Positions 7,137-14,582 are shown, numbered from the stretch's first letter. The stretch: 17,193 nt of DNA from an uncultured Oscillochloris sp. (GCA_903877945.1 CAIRFY010000552.1:1-17193); one strand, 5' to 3'. Numbers and translations are program-made. Notes: a model not told the origin generated them from the letters alone.

Positions 7137-8570
7137 CTACCCGGCGATCACACGACTTTGCACCAACCCTGCGGCCAGCGACAGTCGGGCCTGGGTGCCT
7201 TCGCCGGGTACACCGCTGCTGCTCATCTGGAGCTCGCCGCCGTACTGGTGGGCCACGGCTGTCACCAGGGCCAGGCCAAGGCCGGAGCCGGGGACACTGC
7301 GGGTGTGGGCGCGATCCACGCGAAAGAAACGCTCGTTGACGCGGGGAATATCCTCGGGGGGGATGCCAATGCCGTTATCGCTCACGACGATCTCCAACTG
7401 GTCGTCGCACCAGTCGGCGCACAGGCGGATCGCGCCGCCCTCGGGGCTATACTTGATCGCGTTATCGAGCAGGTTCCCGACCATGATCGCCAGGTCACTG
7501 GGGGTAATAAAGGCATCGGGGATGTGCGCGGCAATCTCGACGGTGATCTGCTGGCCCCGTGCGGTGGCTCGCAGGCGCGCCGAGCGCACACAGAGTGCCA
7601 GTTCATCGGCTACCGAAAGTGGTCGCTCGGGGGGACTGAACACGCCGCTCTCCGCCCGCGAGAGCTGGAGCAGATCACTCACCAGCCCCGCCATCTGGCT
7701 GATCTCCTCGTTGATCTCGCTGGCGTACGTCCTGGCCTGTTCGTCACTCACCTTGTTCGAGGCCAGGATCTCCGCTCGCAGTTTCATCGCCGCCAGGGGT
7801 GCCCGCAGTTCATGCGAGGCGTTGGCGACAAAGTCGCGCTGCTCCTGGATCATCGTCTCGACGCGCCCGGCCATATGGTTGAACATCGCCCCCAGCGAGG
7901 CCAGTTCGCTCACGCTATCGTCGATCTCCACCCGTGCGTCCAGGCGTCCCTCCGACATCTGCTCAGCCACCCCGCGCAACTCGGCCAGGGGCCGGGTCAT
8001 CTGAGCGGCCAGCCAGAGCGTGATCACCAGGATGAGCAGCAAGGTCGCCACAGTCACACCGATCAGGGCCAGCCAGCGATCCCAGAGCTGCGCCCGCATG
8101 GGTGCAAGAGACGAGTCAATCTGGAGGACACCGAGGGTTCCGCGCTCCTCGTTGTGTACCGGCACAGCGGTGGTGAGCCGCTCGCCGTTGCGGTTGCTCA
8201 CCACATCGCCCGCCAGCAGCACTGGCAGGCTCACCGTCAGCACGACATCGCCAGCGGCGCTGCTGGTCAGCAGCTTACCGGACATATCGAAGATGCTCAG
8301 GTTCGTATCGGACGGCAGCTCACGCCGCCACTGGTCGCGGTGAGATGACCAGAGAGCCATAATCTGCTCGGCCTGCGGCTGCTCCATCGTCTCAGAAAAC
8401 GTGTTCGCCAGCAGCAGCGCGGTGACCTGCTGCTCGTGGGTGAAAGACTCCAGGGTCATGCGGGCCATCTGAGTGCCCGCCATCAGCAGCAGCAGCCCCA
8501 GCCCAAGGGCCAGGACGCTAATGATCGTTGCGGAAAGCTGGCCGCGCAGGGAGCGAAAAAAACTCACCAT
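7137..8570 (-). CDS. Membrane-bound sensor histidine kinase (HAMP, HisKA, HATPase)
   Basis: A 477-residue kinase of the classical OmpR-partner type. There is a membrane segment at about 14-34, an extracytoplasmic sensor loop at 35-164, and a second membrane segment at about 166-190. A HAMP linker spans 190-243 (TRPLAELRGVAEQMSEG). The HisKA domain has FVANASHELRAPL with His253. The ATPase domain has LLDNAIKYSP (N370), SDNGIGIP (D398) and GSGLGLALV. Its start overlaps the end of the response-regulator gene by 7 nt (ATGGTGA), which implies translational coupling and a cognate pair. The gene closes a minus-strand cluster with flavin electron-transfer genes, so it may sense redox or a substrate of that system. 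The signal is not identifiable from the sequence. Confidence 0.95.
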   Translation of the reverse strand: MVSFFRSLRGQLSATIISVLALGLGLLLLMAGTQMARMTLESFTHEQQVTALLLANTFSETMEQPQAEQIMALWSSHRDQWRRELPSDTNLSIFDMSGKLLTSSAAGDVVLTVSLPVLLAGDVVSNRNGERLTTAVPVHNEERGTLGVLQIDSSLAPMRAQLWDRWLALIGVTVATLLLILVITLWLAAQMTRPLAELRGVAEQMSEGRLDARVEIDDSVSELASLGAMFNHMAGRVETMIQEQRDFVANASHELRAPLAAMKLRAEILASNKVSDEQARTYASEINEEISQMAGLVSDLLQLSRAESGVFSPPERPLSVADELALCVRSARLRATARGQQITVEIAAHIPDAFITPSDLAIMVGNLLDNAIKYSPEGGAIRLCADWCDDQLEIVVSDNGIGIPPEDIPRVNERFFRVDRAHTRSVPGSGLGLALVTAVAHQYGGELQMSSSGVPGEGTQARLSLAAGLVQSRVIAG

Positions 8571-9265
8571 ACCGCCTCCTTCGCGCTGGCAAATCGGTAG
8601 CCGACATTACGCACCGTCTGGATATACTGTGGTAGCGAGGGGTCGTCCTCAATCTTCTGGCGCAGCCAGCGGATATGCACATCCAGGGTGCGCGTATCCC
8701 CGAGCCAGTCGGTGCCCCAGATCTGGATAAAGAGCTGCTCGCGGGTGAGAACCGTGCCCGCCTGCTGCATCAGCATCGCCAGCAATTCGTACTCCTTGTT
8801 GCGCAGGGTCAGCTCGACATCGCCCTTATAGGCTCGGTGGGCCGCCAGGCTCAGGCGGATCTGCCCGATGATCACCTCGCTATTGGGGAGTTGGGAATGA
8901 TCCCACTGCACGCGGCGCAGGATCGAGCGGATATGGGCCAGCAACTCCTGAAAGGCGAAGGGTTTGGTCAGATAATCGTCCGCGCCAAGCTCCAGCCCAC
9001 GGATGCGATCCACCTCCATACCCAGGGCACTGAGCATAATGATCGGCACCTGCGAGAAGCGGCGGATCTCCTGACAGACCTGCCAGCCATCCATGCCCGG
9101 CAACATAACGTCAAGCACGATCACATCAGGCCGCTCGGCGTGGGCCGTACTCAACCCCGCTGGCCCATCGTCCGCCACCAGCACAGCGAAGCCATGCACC
9201 TCCAACTGGAAGCGCATGGGGCCAGTCAGTCGCCCATCATCGTCAATGATCAGGACTGTCGTCAT
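8564..9265 (-). CDS. OmpR/PhoB-family response regulator
   Basis: A 233-residue two-domain regulator. The receiver domain shows the acidic pocket (LIIDDD, residues 5-10), phosphoacceptor Asp52 in VIVLDVMLPGMDG, and Lys101 in DDYLTKPF. The winged-helix DNA-binding domain covers about 130-230 (LTLRNKEYELLAMLMQ, then TLDVHIRWLRQKIEDDP and VRNVGYRF). I start at the ATG 9265 (MTTVLIIDDD). A GTG at 9307 would add 14 residues that do not belong to the fold and abut a repeat. No clear Shine-Dalgarno precedes either start. It overlaps the following kinase gene by 7 nt. Likely targets are the adjacent flavin electron-transfer genes, by position only. Confidence 0.95.
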   Translation of the reverse strand: MTTVLIIDDDGRLTGPMRFQLEVHGFAVLVADDGPAGLSTAHAERPDVIVLDVMLPGMDGWQVCQEIRRFSQVPIIMLSALGMEVDRIRGLELGADDYLTKPFAFQELLAHIRSILRRVQWDHSQLPNSEVIIGQIRLSLAAHRAYKGDVELTLRNKEYELLAMLMQQAGTVLTREQLFIQIWGTDWLGDTRTLDVHIRWLRQKIEDDPSLPQYIQTVRNVGYRFASAKEAVW

Positions 9266-9308
9266 CGTGTTCTGGGGCCAATACCTTTCACATAACAAAT
9301 CTTCCACC

Positions 9309-9372
9309 GCGCAGCCCTCACCCCCAACCCCCTCTTCCTGTGAGGGAGAGGGGCAGGGGGTGTGGGCTGCGC
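9309..9372. repeat. Palindromic repeat family A, copy 3 (single hairpin)
   Basis: The unit begins GCGCAGCCCTCACCCC and ends GGGTGTGGGCTGCGC, with one central hairpin. It is the short form of the family, lacking the second hairpin of copies 1 and 2. It sits between the NqrB/FNR fusion gene and the response-regulator gene. It could separate their expression or stabilise the upstream mRNA end. Its right part also forms GGGCT/AGCCC (9364-9380), which abuts the fusion gene's TAG stop. Confidence 0.8.
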
Positions 9373-9379
9373 GACAGCC

Positions 9380-10900
9380 CTACGAAAGCCCCGAGAAGAA
9401 ATCCGTCCGCACATGGGAGCTACGCACGTGTAGCTCGCGCAGCGTCTCCTTAAACGAGTCTACCATGCCGGGGGGGCCAGAGAGGTAGAAGGTACAATGT
9501 TGATAGTCGGGGATCTCGGCCTGGATGAGTTGCGGGGTGATCCGACCGACCCGGCCCTTCCAGTTCGCCGGAGCCTTGCTCTTGTCGGTCACGGTATAGA
9601 TCGTCGTGATGCCCAACTCCTCGTGGGCGCGGTCGAACACATCCCGATAGACAATATCGCGTGCGGCGCGGTTGCTGTAGAGCAGGGTGATCGGGCGACG
9701 CTGGCCGGTGTCGAGCAGGTGTTTGATCATACTGCGGAAGGGCGTGATCCCGACGCCACCGGCGATCAGGACGCACTTCTGCTCAGGATCGGCGGGCAAG
9801 GTGAAGTCGCCCGCGAGCTGACCGGCCATAATCTGGCTGCCGCCCTTCATAGACAGCAAGGCCCGCTTGTAGCTGCTCGATTGCTGGTAGAACTTCACCC
9901 CGATACGGATCTCGTCCTCGGTAGGCGCGGAGGCCAGGGTAAAATAGCGCCGGTTGCCACGGTTGTCCGGCTCACGGTGGCCGAGCGTCCACTCCATATA
10001 CTGGCCGGGGGCAAAGGCCAGCCGCCCCACGGGCTGAAAGACAAAGTCGTAGATGTCGGGCGAAAGCTGGATTTTCTCCTTGAGTTGCAGCACCAGCCGG
10101 GCCTTCGGACTCACCAGGTACGCCAACAGGTTCCCGACCAGCATCGCCAGTTCGGGGGTGACGTAGAAGCTGCCCAGGTGAACCTGCGGGGCCGAGAGCA
10201 GCCCCACCAGCCCGCCGTAGATCATCTGCCAGCGGCGCGTGGGCGGCGAGGTGAGCGGCTCGGTGACAAAGACGAAGGCGAAGAAGAAGAGCGGCGCGTA
10301 GATCAGCGACTTCCACAGAGTGGTCGCCGGGTTTTCGCCAACGACCACGCTGAGCAGCAGCGTCGAAACCACCGCCGCCGCCAGGAAGGTCGCCACCATC
10401 GCCCCACGGTGGATCTTGCGCACAATCAGCAGGCCACCGACCAACACAAAGGGCAGCAGCATCGGGTTGCCCACCCACCAACTCGCCGACTGATTCACCG
10501 TCAGGTAGGTGATTGCCACCGCCGCCGCCGCCGGGTTAAACAGGTGCTTGCGGTCAATCGCCAGCAGATACTTCGAGGCCATCGCCATCGCCCCGGCCCA
10601 ACCCAGGAACCACAGGTCGCCGTAACCCTCAATCGGCGTGATGATCAGGGCCAGGATCAACGCGGTGATGTAGGTCGAGTCGCTGGCGGGGGCCACCCCG
10701 AACGACCAGGCGAGCAGCCGGTTGGTTGCCCAACACACAGTAATCAGAAAACCAACGCTGAACAGGATCGCGAAGGGGTCGTAGCTCAGCACGCCGCCGA
10801 AGGAGAGGATCGTCGCCACGCCGATCAGGAACATGAGGACGTAGAGTACCAACCGATACATCGTAACCCGGTTGAGCATCCTATCGATGAGTGCGATCAT
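9380..10900 (-). CDS. NqrB/RnfD-like membrane domain fused to ferredoxin-NADP reductase module
   Basis: A 506-residue fusion. Residues 1-265 are hydrophobic with about nine or ten membrane segments. They carry NqrB/RnfD-family features: SKYLLAIDRKHLFNPAA (109-125) and FVTEPLTSPPTRR (211-223). Residues 266-506 form a flavin reductase. It has the FAD-binding motif RYFTLAS (318-324), the nicotinamide-binding GGVGITPFRSM (381-391), LYSNR (407-411) and the terminal LSGPPGMV (473-480). No [2Fe-2S] cysteine motif is present, unlike NqrF. No S/T-G-A-T flavinylation motif is present either, unlike typical NqrB/RnfD. The likely role is to pass electrons from NAD(P)H through FAD into or across the membrane. 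The start codon overlaps the apbE stop (ATGA), so the two are probably co-translated. Confidence 0.9.
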   Translation of the reverse strand: MIALIDRMLNRVTMYRLVLYVLMFLIGVATILSFGGVLSYDPFAILFSVGFLITVCWATNRLLAWSFGVAPASDSTYITALILALIITPIEGYGDLWFLGWAGAMAMASKYLLAIDRKHLFNPAAAAVAITYLTVNQSASWWVGNPMLLPFVLVGGLLIVRKIHRGAMVATFLAAAVVSTLLLSVVVGENPATTLWKSLIYAPLFFFAFVFVTEPLTSPPTRRWQMIYGGLVGLLSAPQVHLGSFYVTPELAMLVGNLLAYLVSPKARLVLQLKEKIQLSPDIYDFVFQPVGRLAFAPGQYMEWTLGHREPDNRGNRRYFTLASAPTEDEIRIGVKFYQQSSSYKRALLSMKGGSQIMAGQLAGDFTLPADPEQKCVLIAGGVGITPFRSMIKHLLDTGQRRPITLLYSNRAARDIVYRDVFDRAHEELGITTIYTVTDKSKAPANWKGRVGRITPQLIQAEIPDYQHCTFYLSGPPGMVDSFKETLRELHVRSSHVRTDFFSGLS

Positions 10901-11637
10901 GAGATAACATACCTTCTGAAACCACTGGTGGGCGTAGCCTGACCGCCAGCGTCGATCATATAACCCTCAAAGTCGGCGAGCTGTTCGATAAACATGATCC
11001 CGTACCGACCCATGGCGAAGGCGGCGGTGGCGAAACGATCCGCCTCGTAGACATCCGGGCCGATCACGGTCAGGCTGACAATGTCGGTGATCGGTTGCCC
11101 CGGCGCGTGGGGGTTGTAGACATGCTGACCACGAATGTAGGTACCCGAGGTCGCCAGGCCGCAGTCGCTTATGGCGAGAACCTTGACGATCTGGCGGATA
11201 TCGAAGGGGTTGCGGATCCCGACGCGCCAGAACTGGCCTTCGGCGTTGCGCCCGACCGCCTCAATATCGCCACCGGCGTCCACATAAAAGTTGGCGCAGT
11301 TGGCCAAGCGCAGCATGTCGGCCGCATGAGCAATCGCCAGACCCTTGACGATCCCCGCCGGGTCGTAGCGGTCGCCGCGCCAGATATTAAAATAGCCGTC
11401 AGTTTCCTGACGGGTCTGCTCCGCCAGCGCGAAGACAGCGCGCATCTCGGCGCTGGCGGATTCTGGCGCGATCCGCCCGGCGTTGATCGCACTGATCTCG
11501 CTGGTGTCTTTATAGGTGCTAAATGTCTCGTCAATATGCGTGAAGTAGGCAAACACCGACTCGATCACGCCCTCGTCGTCTGAGTCAAGGACCTCAATCG
11601 TAATCGGCATACCCATGAGGATGCGGGTGGATTTCAT
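10897..11637 (-). CDS. apbE: FAD:protein FMN transferase (ApbE family)
   Basis: This Mg-dependent enzyme splits FAD and attaches FMN through a phosphoester bond to a Thr/Ser in S/T-G-A-T/S motifs. Family marks are STYKDTSEISAINAG near the N-terminus, DPAGIVKGLAIAHAADML (consensus DPGGIxKG), FYVDAGGDIEAVG (consensus NxGGDI), ATSGTYIRG, and ADRFATAAFAMG near the end. With the ATG at 11637 the protein has 246 residues, short for ApbE. It has no signal peptide or lipobox, so it probably acts in the cytoplasm. An upstream in-frame TTG at 11673 lies inside a hairpin and is unlikely. The neighbouring FMN-binding protein carries a candidate acceptor motif, and the stop overlaps the start of the NqrB/FNR fusion. 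Confidence 0.92.
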   Translation of the reverse strand: MKSTRILMGMPITIEVLDSDDEGVIESVFAYFTHIDETFSTYKDTSEISAINAGRIAPESASAEMRAVFALAEQTRQETDGYFNIWRGDRYDPAGIVKGLAIAHAADMLRLANCANFYVDAGGDIEAVGRNAEGQFWRVGIRNPFDIRQIVKVLAISDCGLATSGTYIRGQHVYNPHAPGQPITDIVSLTVIGPDVYEADRFATAAFAMGRYGIMFIEQLADFEGYMIDAGGQATPTSGFRRYVIS

Positions 11638-11648
11638 AGCGGGGAGGC

Positions 11649-11673
11649 TTGGAGGGGCCGTTGGCCCCTCCAA
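11649..11673. other. Perfect 11-bp hairpin between the FMN-binding gene and apbE
   Basis: TTGGAGGGGCC (11649-11659) pairs exactly with GGCCCCTCCAA (11663-11673), loop GTT. In the minus-strand transcript the U-run comes before the stem, not after it, so it is not an intrinsic terminator for this operon. It may protect the upstream mRNA end or reduce apbE translation. Confidence 0.7.
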
Positions 11674-11696
11674 AAAAATCTTTCCCCAACCCCTCC

Positions 11697-11724
11697 GTAG
11701 AGGCGCATCACGATGCGTCCCTAC
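11697..11724. repeat. GTAGAGGCGCAT-type palindrome at the end of the FMN-binding gene
   Basis: GTAGAGGCGCAT (11697-11708) and ATGCGTCCCTAC (11713-11724) form an imperfect 12-bp inverted repeat with two mismatches. On the minus strand the unit begins GTAGGGACGCAT, and its TAG is the stop codon of the FMN-binding protein. Palindromes starting GTAGRGRCGC are a common intergenic repeat type in several phyla. Confidence 0.7.
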
Positions 11725-12314
11725 GACTTGGCGGCTTCAAGCGCAGACTGGAGCGACTGGGCGAACGCCTCGCTCGTGAGGGTGGCACCGGAGATAACAT
11801 TCACGTTGGCGCTCTGCACCTGGATGGCCTCGCTGGTGAGGTAGGGCATCGCATAGGTATTGATCCGCACTGAAGTGCGCCGGTGGTTGGGGAAGCTCAG
11901 AAAGGAGACATCAGAGATCTGTCCGCCGTGGATGACGGCCTTCACCTGCACGTTGCCATAGTAGGCGTCGGCGAGTGCCCCGGTGTACTCACCATCCTTG
12001 TACGTCCCGAGGGCGGCAGCGGCGGGCGGCAACGCCGCTGCGACGTTGGCCTTAGATGCCGCGATCTGCATGGGTTTGGATGCCACCGGGGCAGCGCCAG
12101 CTATCTGGCGTGCCTGCGCGATCAGGGCCGGGGGTGCCGACACCTGGCGCGTCACCGCAGCGACTGGCACCTGGCTCACAGCGGAGACATCCGTCGCAAG
12201 TAGTCGCTCGTGAACAGCGTAGGCACCGAAAGAGCAGACGACGAAAGCTGAGACGGAGTACTTCTTTACGGCACGGAGCAGGGGCGACGGGCGGCTGGAC
12301 TTGCGCTGCGACAT
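11721..12314 (-). CDS. Membrane-anchored FMN-binding (NqrC/RnfG-like) protein
   Basis: A 197-residue protein. It has a basic N-terminus, then a hydrophobic segment (about 20-34, SVSAFVVCSFGAYAV) acting as a signal anchor. A long Ala/Pro-rich linker runs to about 103. The FMN_bind domain begins TYKDGEYTG and ends with NVNVISGATLTSEAFAQSLQSAL. The SGAT motif (Thr178) is the expected covalent FMN attachment site, as in NqrC and RnfG. The domain should face outside the cytoplasm. The ATG at 12314 is preferred because AGGAAG lies 9 nt upstream; another in-frame ATG is at 12323. It is first in the flavin cluster, followed by its probable modifying enzyme ApbE and the NqrB/FNR fusion. Its stop codon lies in a palindromic repeat. 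Confidence 0.9.
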   Translation of the reverse strand: MSQRKSSRPSPLLRAVKKYSVSAFVVCSFGAYAVHERLLATDVSAVSQVPVAAVTRQVSAPPALIAQARQIAGAAPVASKPMQIAASKANVAAALPPAAAALGTYKDGEYTGALADAYYGNVQVKAVIHGGQISDVSFLSFPNHRRTSVRINTYAMPYLTSEAIQVQSANVNVISGATLTSEAFAQSLQSALEAAKS

Positions 12315-12460
12315 ATATGTCATCTTCCTCGTATCATGTGCAACAGGTACTGATCACAGCATAACGGATCGCGTCGTCCGCCGTGTTAAATCAGCGCCGT
12401 CCCAGCTTAAAAGTAGCTTAAATTATCGAGATGCACGGCGTAAGTAAGGAGTGTCATACC

Positions 12461-12721
12461 ATGGGGCCAATTGCGTGGGTTGTCTTTGGCGGGCTGGCGG
12501 GCTGGGTTGCAAGCCTGATTGCGGGAACAAGCCATCGTCAGGGTTGTCTGCTGAATGTGGTTATCGGGATCGTGGGCGCGATCATCGGCGGCGCGGTGAT
12601 GCAGTTCTTCACCGGCGAGTCGATCTCGTTCCAACTATTTAGCCTAAACAGCTTCGTCGTGGCCGTGATTGGCGCGCTGATCTTGCTGGCGCTGGTGAAC
12701 GCGGCGCAGCGCCGACGATAA
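12461..12721 (+). CDS. GlsB/YeaQ/YmgE-family small membrane protein
   Basis: An 86-residue, very hydrophobic protein of the transglycosylase-associated family. There are three membrane segments, at about 2-21, 28-50 and 62-81. They are separated by short glycine-rich turns (GGLAGWVASLIAG, GCLLNVVIGIVGAIIGG), the classic pattern of this family, and the C-terminus is QRRR. The family is often stress-induced; the name does not reflect a demonstrated enzymatic activity. The start at 12461 is set by AAGGAG 9 nt upstream; an earlier in-frame ATG at 12431 would run through that site. It diverges from the FMN-binding gene. AGCTTAAA occurs twice about 40-50 bp upstream, with no clear promoter. Confidence 0.93.
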   Translation: MGPIAWVVFGGLAGWVASLIAGTSHRQGCLLNVVIGIVGAIIGGAVMQFFTGESISFQLFSLNSFVVAVIGALILLALVNAAQRRR

Positions 12722-12727
12722 AAAACC

Positions 12728-12763
12728 CCGTAGGAGCATTGGCAACGCTCCTACGGATTTTTT
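12728..12763. terminator. Bidirectional intrinsic terminator between the small membrane protein and the binding protein
   Basis: CCGTAGGAGC (12728-12737) pairs with GCTCCTACGG (12747-12756), followed by a T-run to 12763. A matching A-run precedes the stem, so it works on both strands. It lies 6 bp after the small membrane protein gene. It overlaps the last codons and TAG stop (12753-12751) of the converging binding-protein gene. Confidence 0.9.
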
Positions 12764-14499
12764 ATGTACCAGCGCTCGATATTCCAGAGGTAGCGCGGTG
12801 AGTTGATGTCAACGGGGCCATCGAGGGTGCTAACAGTGGCACTGAGAGCCACGGGCAGGCGGTCATCCCAGAGGAAGAGGTAGGGCAGAACCTGGGCGAC
12901 ACGCGCCTGGGTCTGACTGATCGCGGCGACGCGCTCGTCTTGGTTGTAGAGCTGGCGGGCAGCCTGGGCCTGGTTATCGAAGGCCGAGTCGGAGAATCCG
13001 ACAAAGTTGCGCGTGGCCCGACTGTCGGCCTGGCCCTGGTTGAGCTGACTAGAATGGAACAGCGCGAAGTCGTCGGGGTCGTAGTAGACCGAGTCGGCGA
13101 AGTCGGGGTCACCCATGCCGTTGCTCCAACTACCCAGAAGCAGGTCGAAGCTGTAGGGCGTGGCGTACTTGGAGAGGATCACCGTGGCGAAGTCGGCAGG
13201 CTCAACGGTGATTTGGATGCCGACGTTGGCGGCGGCGGCGGCGATACGGCGAGCGGCGACCACACGGCGCTCGTCGTCGCCGCGCACAAACAGGGTGGCA
13301 GTCAGGGAGATTCCCTCGCGCTGACGGATGGTTGCGTGTTCGGGCAAGACCCAGCCGGCGGCGTCGAGGATGGCGCGTGCGCCGTCAAGGTCGACTGCAG
13401 GTGCGGGCGGTGGAGTGATGTCGGCCCAGGAGCCGGGCAGGGCGCTGGACGCGATGGGGACGCCCTGGCCCTTGGTGGCGGCCTCGACAAGACGCGGAAC
13501 ATCGACGGCTTTGGCGAGCGCCTGACGCACGCTCAGGTCAGCGAAGGGGTGCCCCTCGCGCAGGTTGAATCCCAGGAAGTAGTAGCCGTTCTCAGGGTAG
13601 CCACCAGTCTGGAGGCCAGGCGTGGCGGCGGCGCTGCCCTGGAGGCTCCAGGGCAACTCGGACAGGAGCAACTGGCCGTCGCCGAGAGCCTTCAGGGCCA
13701 CATCAGGGCTTTCGACCAGGACAAAGGCCACCCGGTCGAGCAAGGGGGCACTGCGGTAGAAATTATCGAAGCGCGAGAGAATGATCGCCTTGCCGGGCTG
13801 ACGCTCATCGAGCTTGAACGGCCCGCTGCCCACCGGTACATCCCAAAAATTAAGATCACCGATAGCGCGATCTGCCAGCACGTGGCGTGGCAGGATGGGT
13901 ACCGCCAGAGCGACCAGGATCGGGGCGTAGCGCCCGCTTAACTGGAGTACAATAGTGCTGCTTGTGGGCGTGGTGACGGCAGTGATCGTGCGCAGGTCGG
14001 CCAGGAGGGCGGTATTCGTAACGGGCAAGGTATGCAGTTGCTCCAGAGTAAAGAGAACATCCCCGGAGTCGAGCGGCACGCCGTCGTGCCACGTCAGGCC
14101 GCTGCGCAACGTAAAAGTGATCGTGCGTCCGTCGGGGGTGGTATCCCAGCGTTCCGCAAGGTCGGGGACGGGGCGAAGCTTATTGTCGAGGCGGATCAGG
14201 CCGCTGTAGAGCAGGCTCATGATCTGCTCCTCACCGCGCGAGCGAGGCTGCCAGGGCCGCAGGTCGGGCACGTCAGCAGCCAAGCCAATGGTGAGGTTCC
14301 CGCCGCGTGGCAAGGGTGTGACGGTTGGTGGCACCAGCGTGGGGCTGGGAGCGACCGTGAGGGTTGGCACGTCGGGGAGAGCAGTGCCGTCGGCGGACGA
14401 CGGGCCGTTGGCACGGCTACAGCCTGCCATCGCGGCGACGATCAGCAGGGTAAGGCCGCAGCTCACCCAGAAGATCGGGCGGAGAGGTAGAACGCTCAT
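12751..14499 (-). CDS. ABC transporter substrate-binding lipoprotein, family 5 (peptide/nickel type)
   Basis: A 582-residue extracytoplasmic solute-binding protein. The signal peptide ends in a lipobox, AMAGC with Cys27, so it is a lipoprotein. After a Thr/Pro-rich linker the mature domain shows SBP_bac_5 hallmarks: GGNLTIGLAADVPDLRPW, LLYSGLIRLD, PDLAERWDTTPDGRTITFTLRSGLTWHDG, SGPFKLDE and VRQALAKAVD. The start at 14499 is fixed by the signal peptide. Reading further upstream adds about 70 residues with no domain and would place the signal sequence internally. No permease or ATPase gene is adjacent, so it is an orphan here and the substrate is unknown. The stop codon lies inside the terminator stem shared with the converging gene. 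A TATAAT just 6 bp before the ATG suggests a leaderless mRNA. Confidence 0.94.
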   Translation of the reverse strand: MSVLPLRPIFWVSCGLTLLIVAAMAGCSRANGPSSADGTALPDVPTLTVAPSPTLVPPTVTPLPRGGNLTIGLAADVPDLRPWQPRSRGEEQIMSLLYSGLIRLDNKLRPVPDLAERWDTTPDGRTITFTLRSGLTWHDGVPLDSGDVLFTLEQLHTLPVTNTALLADLRTITAVTTPTSSTIVLQLSGRYAPILVALAVPILPRHVLADRAIGDLNFWDVPVGSGPFKLDERQPGKAIILSRFDNFYRSAPLLDRVAFVLVESPDVALKALGDGQLLLSELPWSLQGSAAATPGLQTGGYPENGYYFLGFNLREGHPFADLSVRQALAKAVDVPRLVEAATKGQGVPIASSALPGSWADITPPPAPAVDLDGARAILDAAGWVLPEHATIRQREGISLTATLFVRGDDERRVVAARRIAAAAANVGIQITVEPADFATVILSKYATPYSFDLLLGSWSNGMGDPDFADSVYYDPDDFALFHSSQLNQGQADSRATRNFVGFSDSAFDNQAQAARQLYNQDERVAAISQTQARVAQVLPYLFLWDDRLPVALSATVSTLDGPVDINSPRYLWNIERWYIKNP

Positions 14500-14505
14500 A
14501 GGGGC

Positions 14506-14511
14506 ATTATA
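14506..14511 (-). promoter_or_regulatory. -10 element of the binding-protein gene, suggesting leaderless transcription
   Basis: On the minus strand TATAAT (14511-14506) is separated from the ATG by only 6 bp, so transcription should start at or within a base or two of the start codon. No Shine-Dalgarno is present. No good -35 hexamer lies at the expected distance. Confidence 0.5.
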
Positions 14512-14582
14512 TCCCATCTTGACGGTCAGATCGGCAGTGGACACGCTCGAACATGTTTCACCCGTGGCTCCCATGCATATGC

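Noticed and set aside
7158..8348. A 396-codon plus-strand open frame
   Set aside because: It is the antisense shadow of the histidine kinase gene, with no recognisable domain.
9497..10942. A 481-codon plus-strand open frame
   Set aside because: It is antisense to the NqrB/FNR fusion gene. Its composition (Arg, Gln, His and Gly-rich, no domains) is typical of the opposite strand of high-G+C genes.
12324..12365. A Crp-type operator (TGTGATC... with CACA) upstream of the FMN-binding gene
   Set aside because: The half-sites do not have the 6-bp spacing of a Crp/Fnr operator, so the similarity is not convincing.
12431..12460. An upstream ATG for the GlsB-like protein
   Set aside because: The extension encodes through the Shine-Dalgarno of the ATG at 12461 and adds a non-hydrophobic leader foreign to the family.
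12940..13941. A 333-codon plus-strand open frame
   Set aside because: It is antisense to the substrate-binding lipoprotein and shows no family features.
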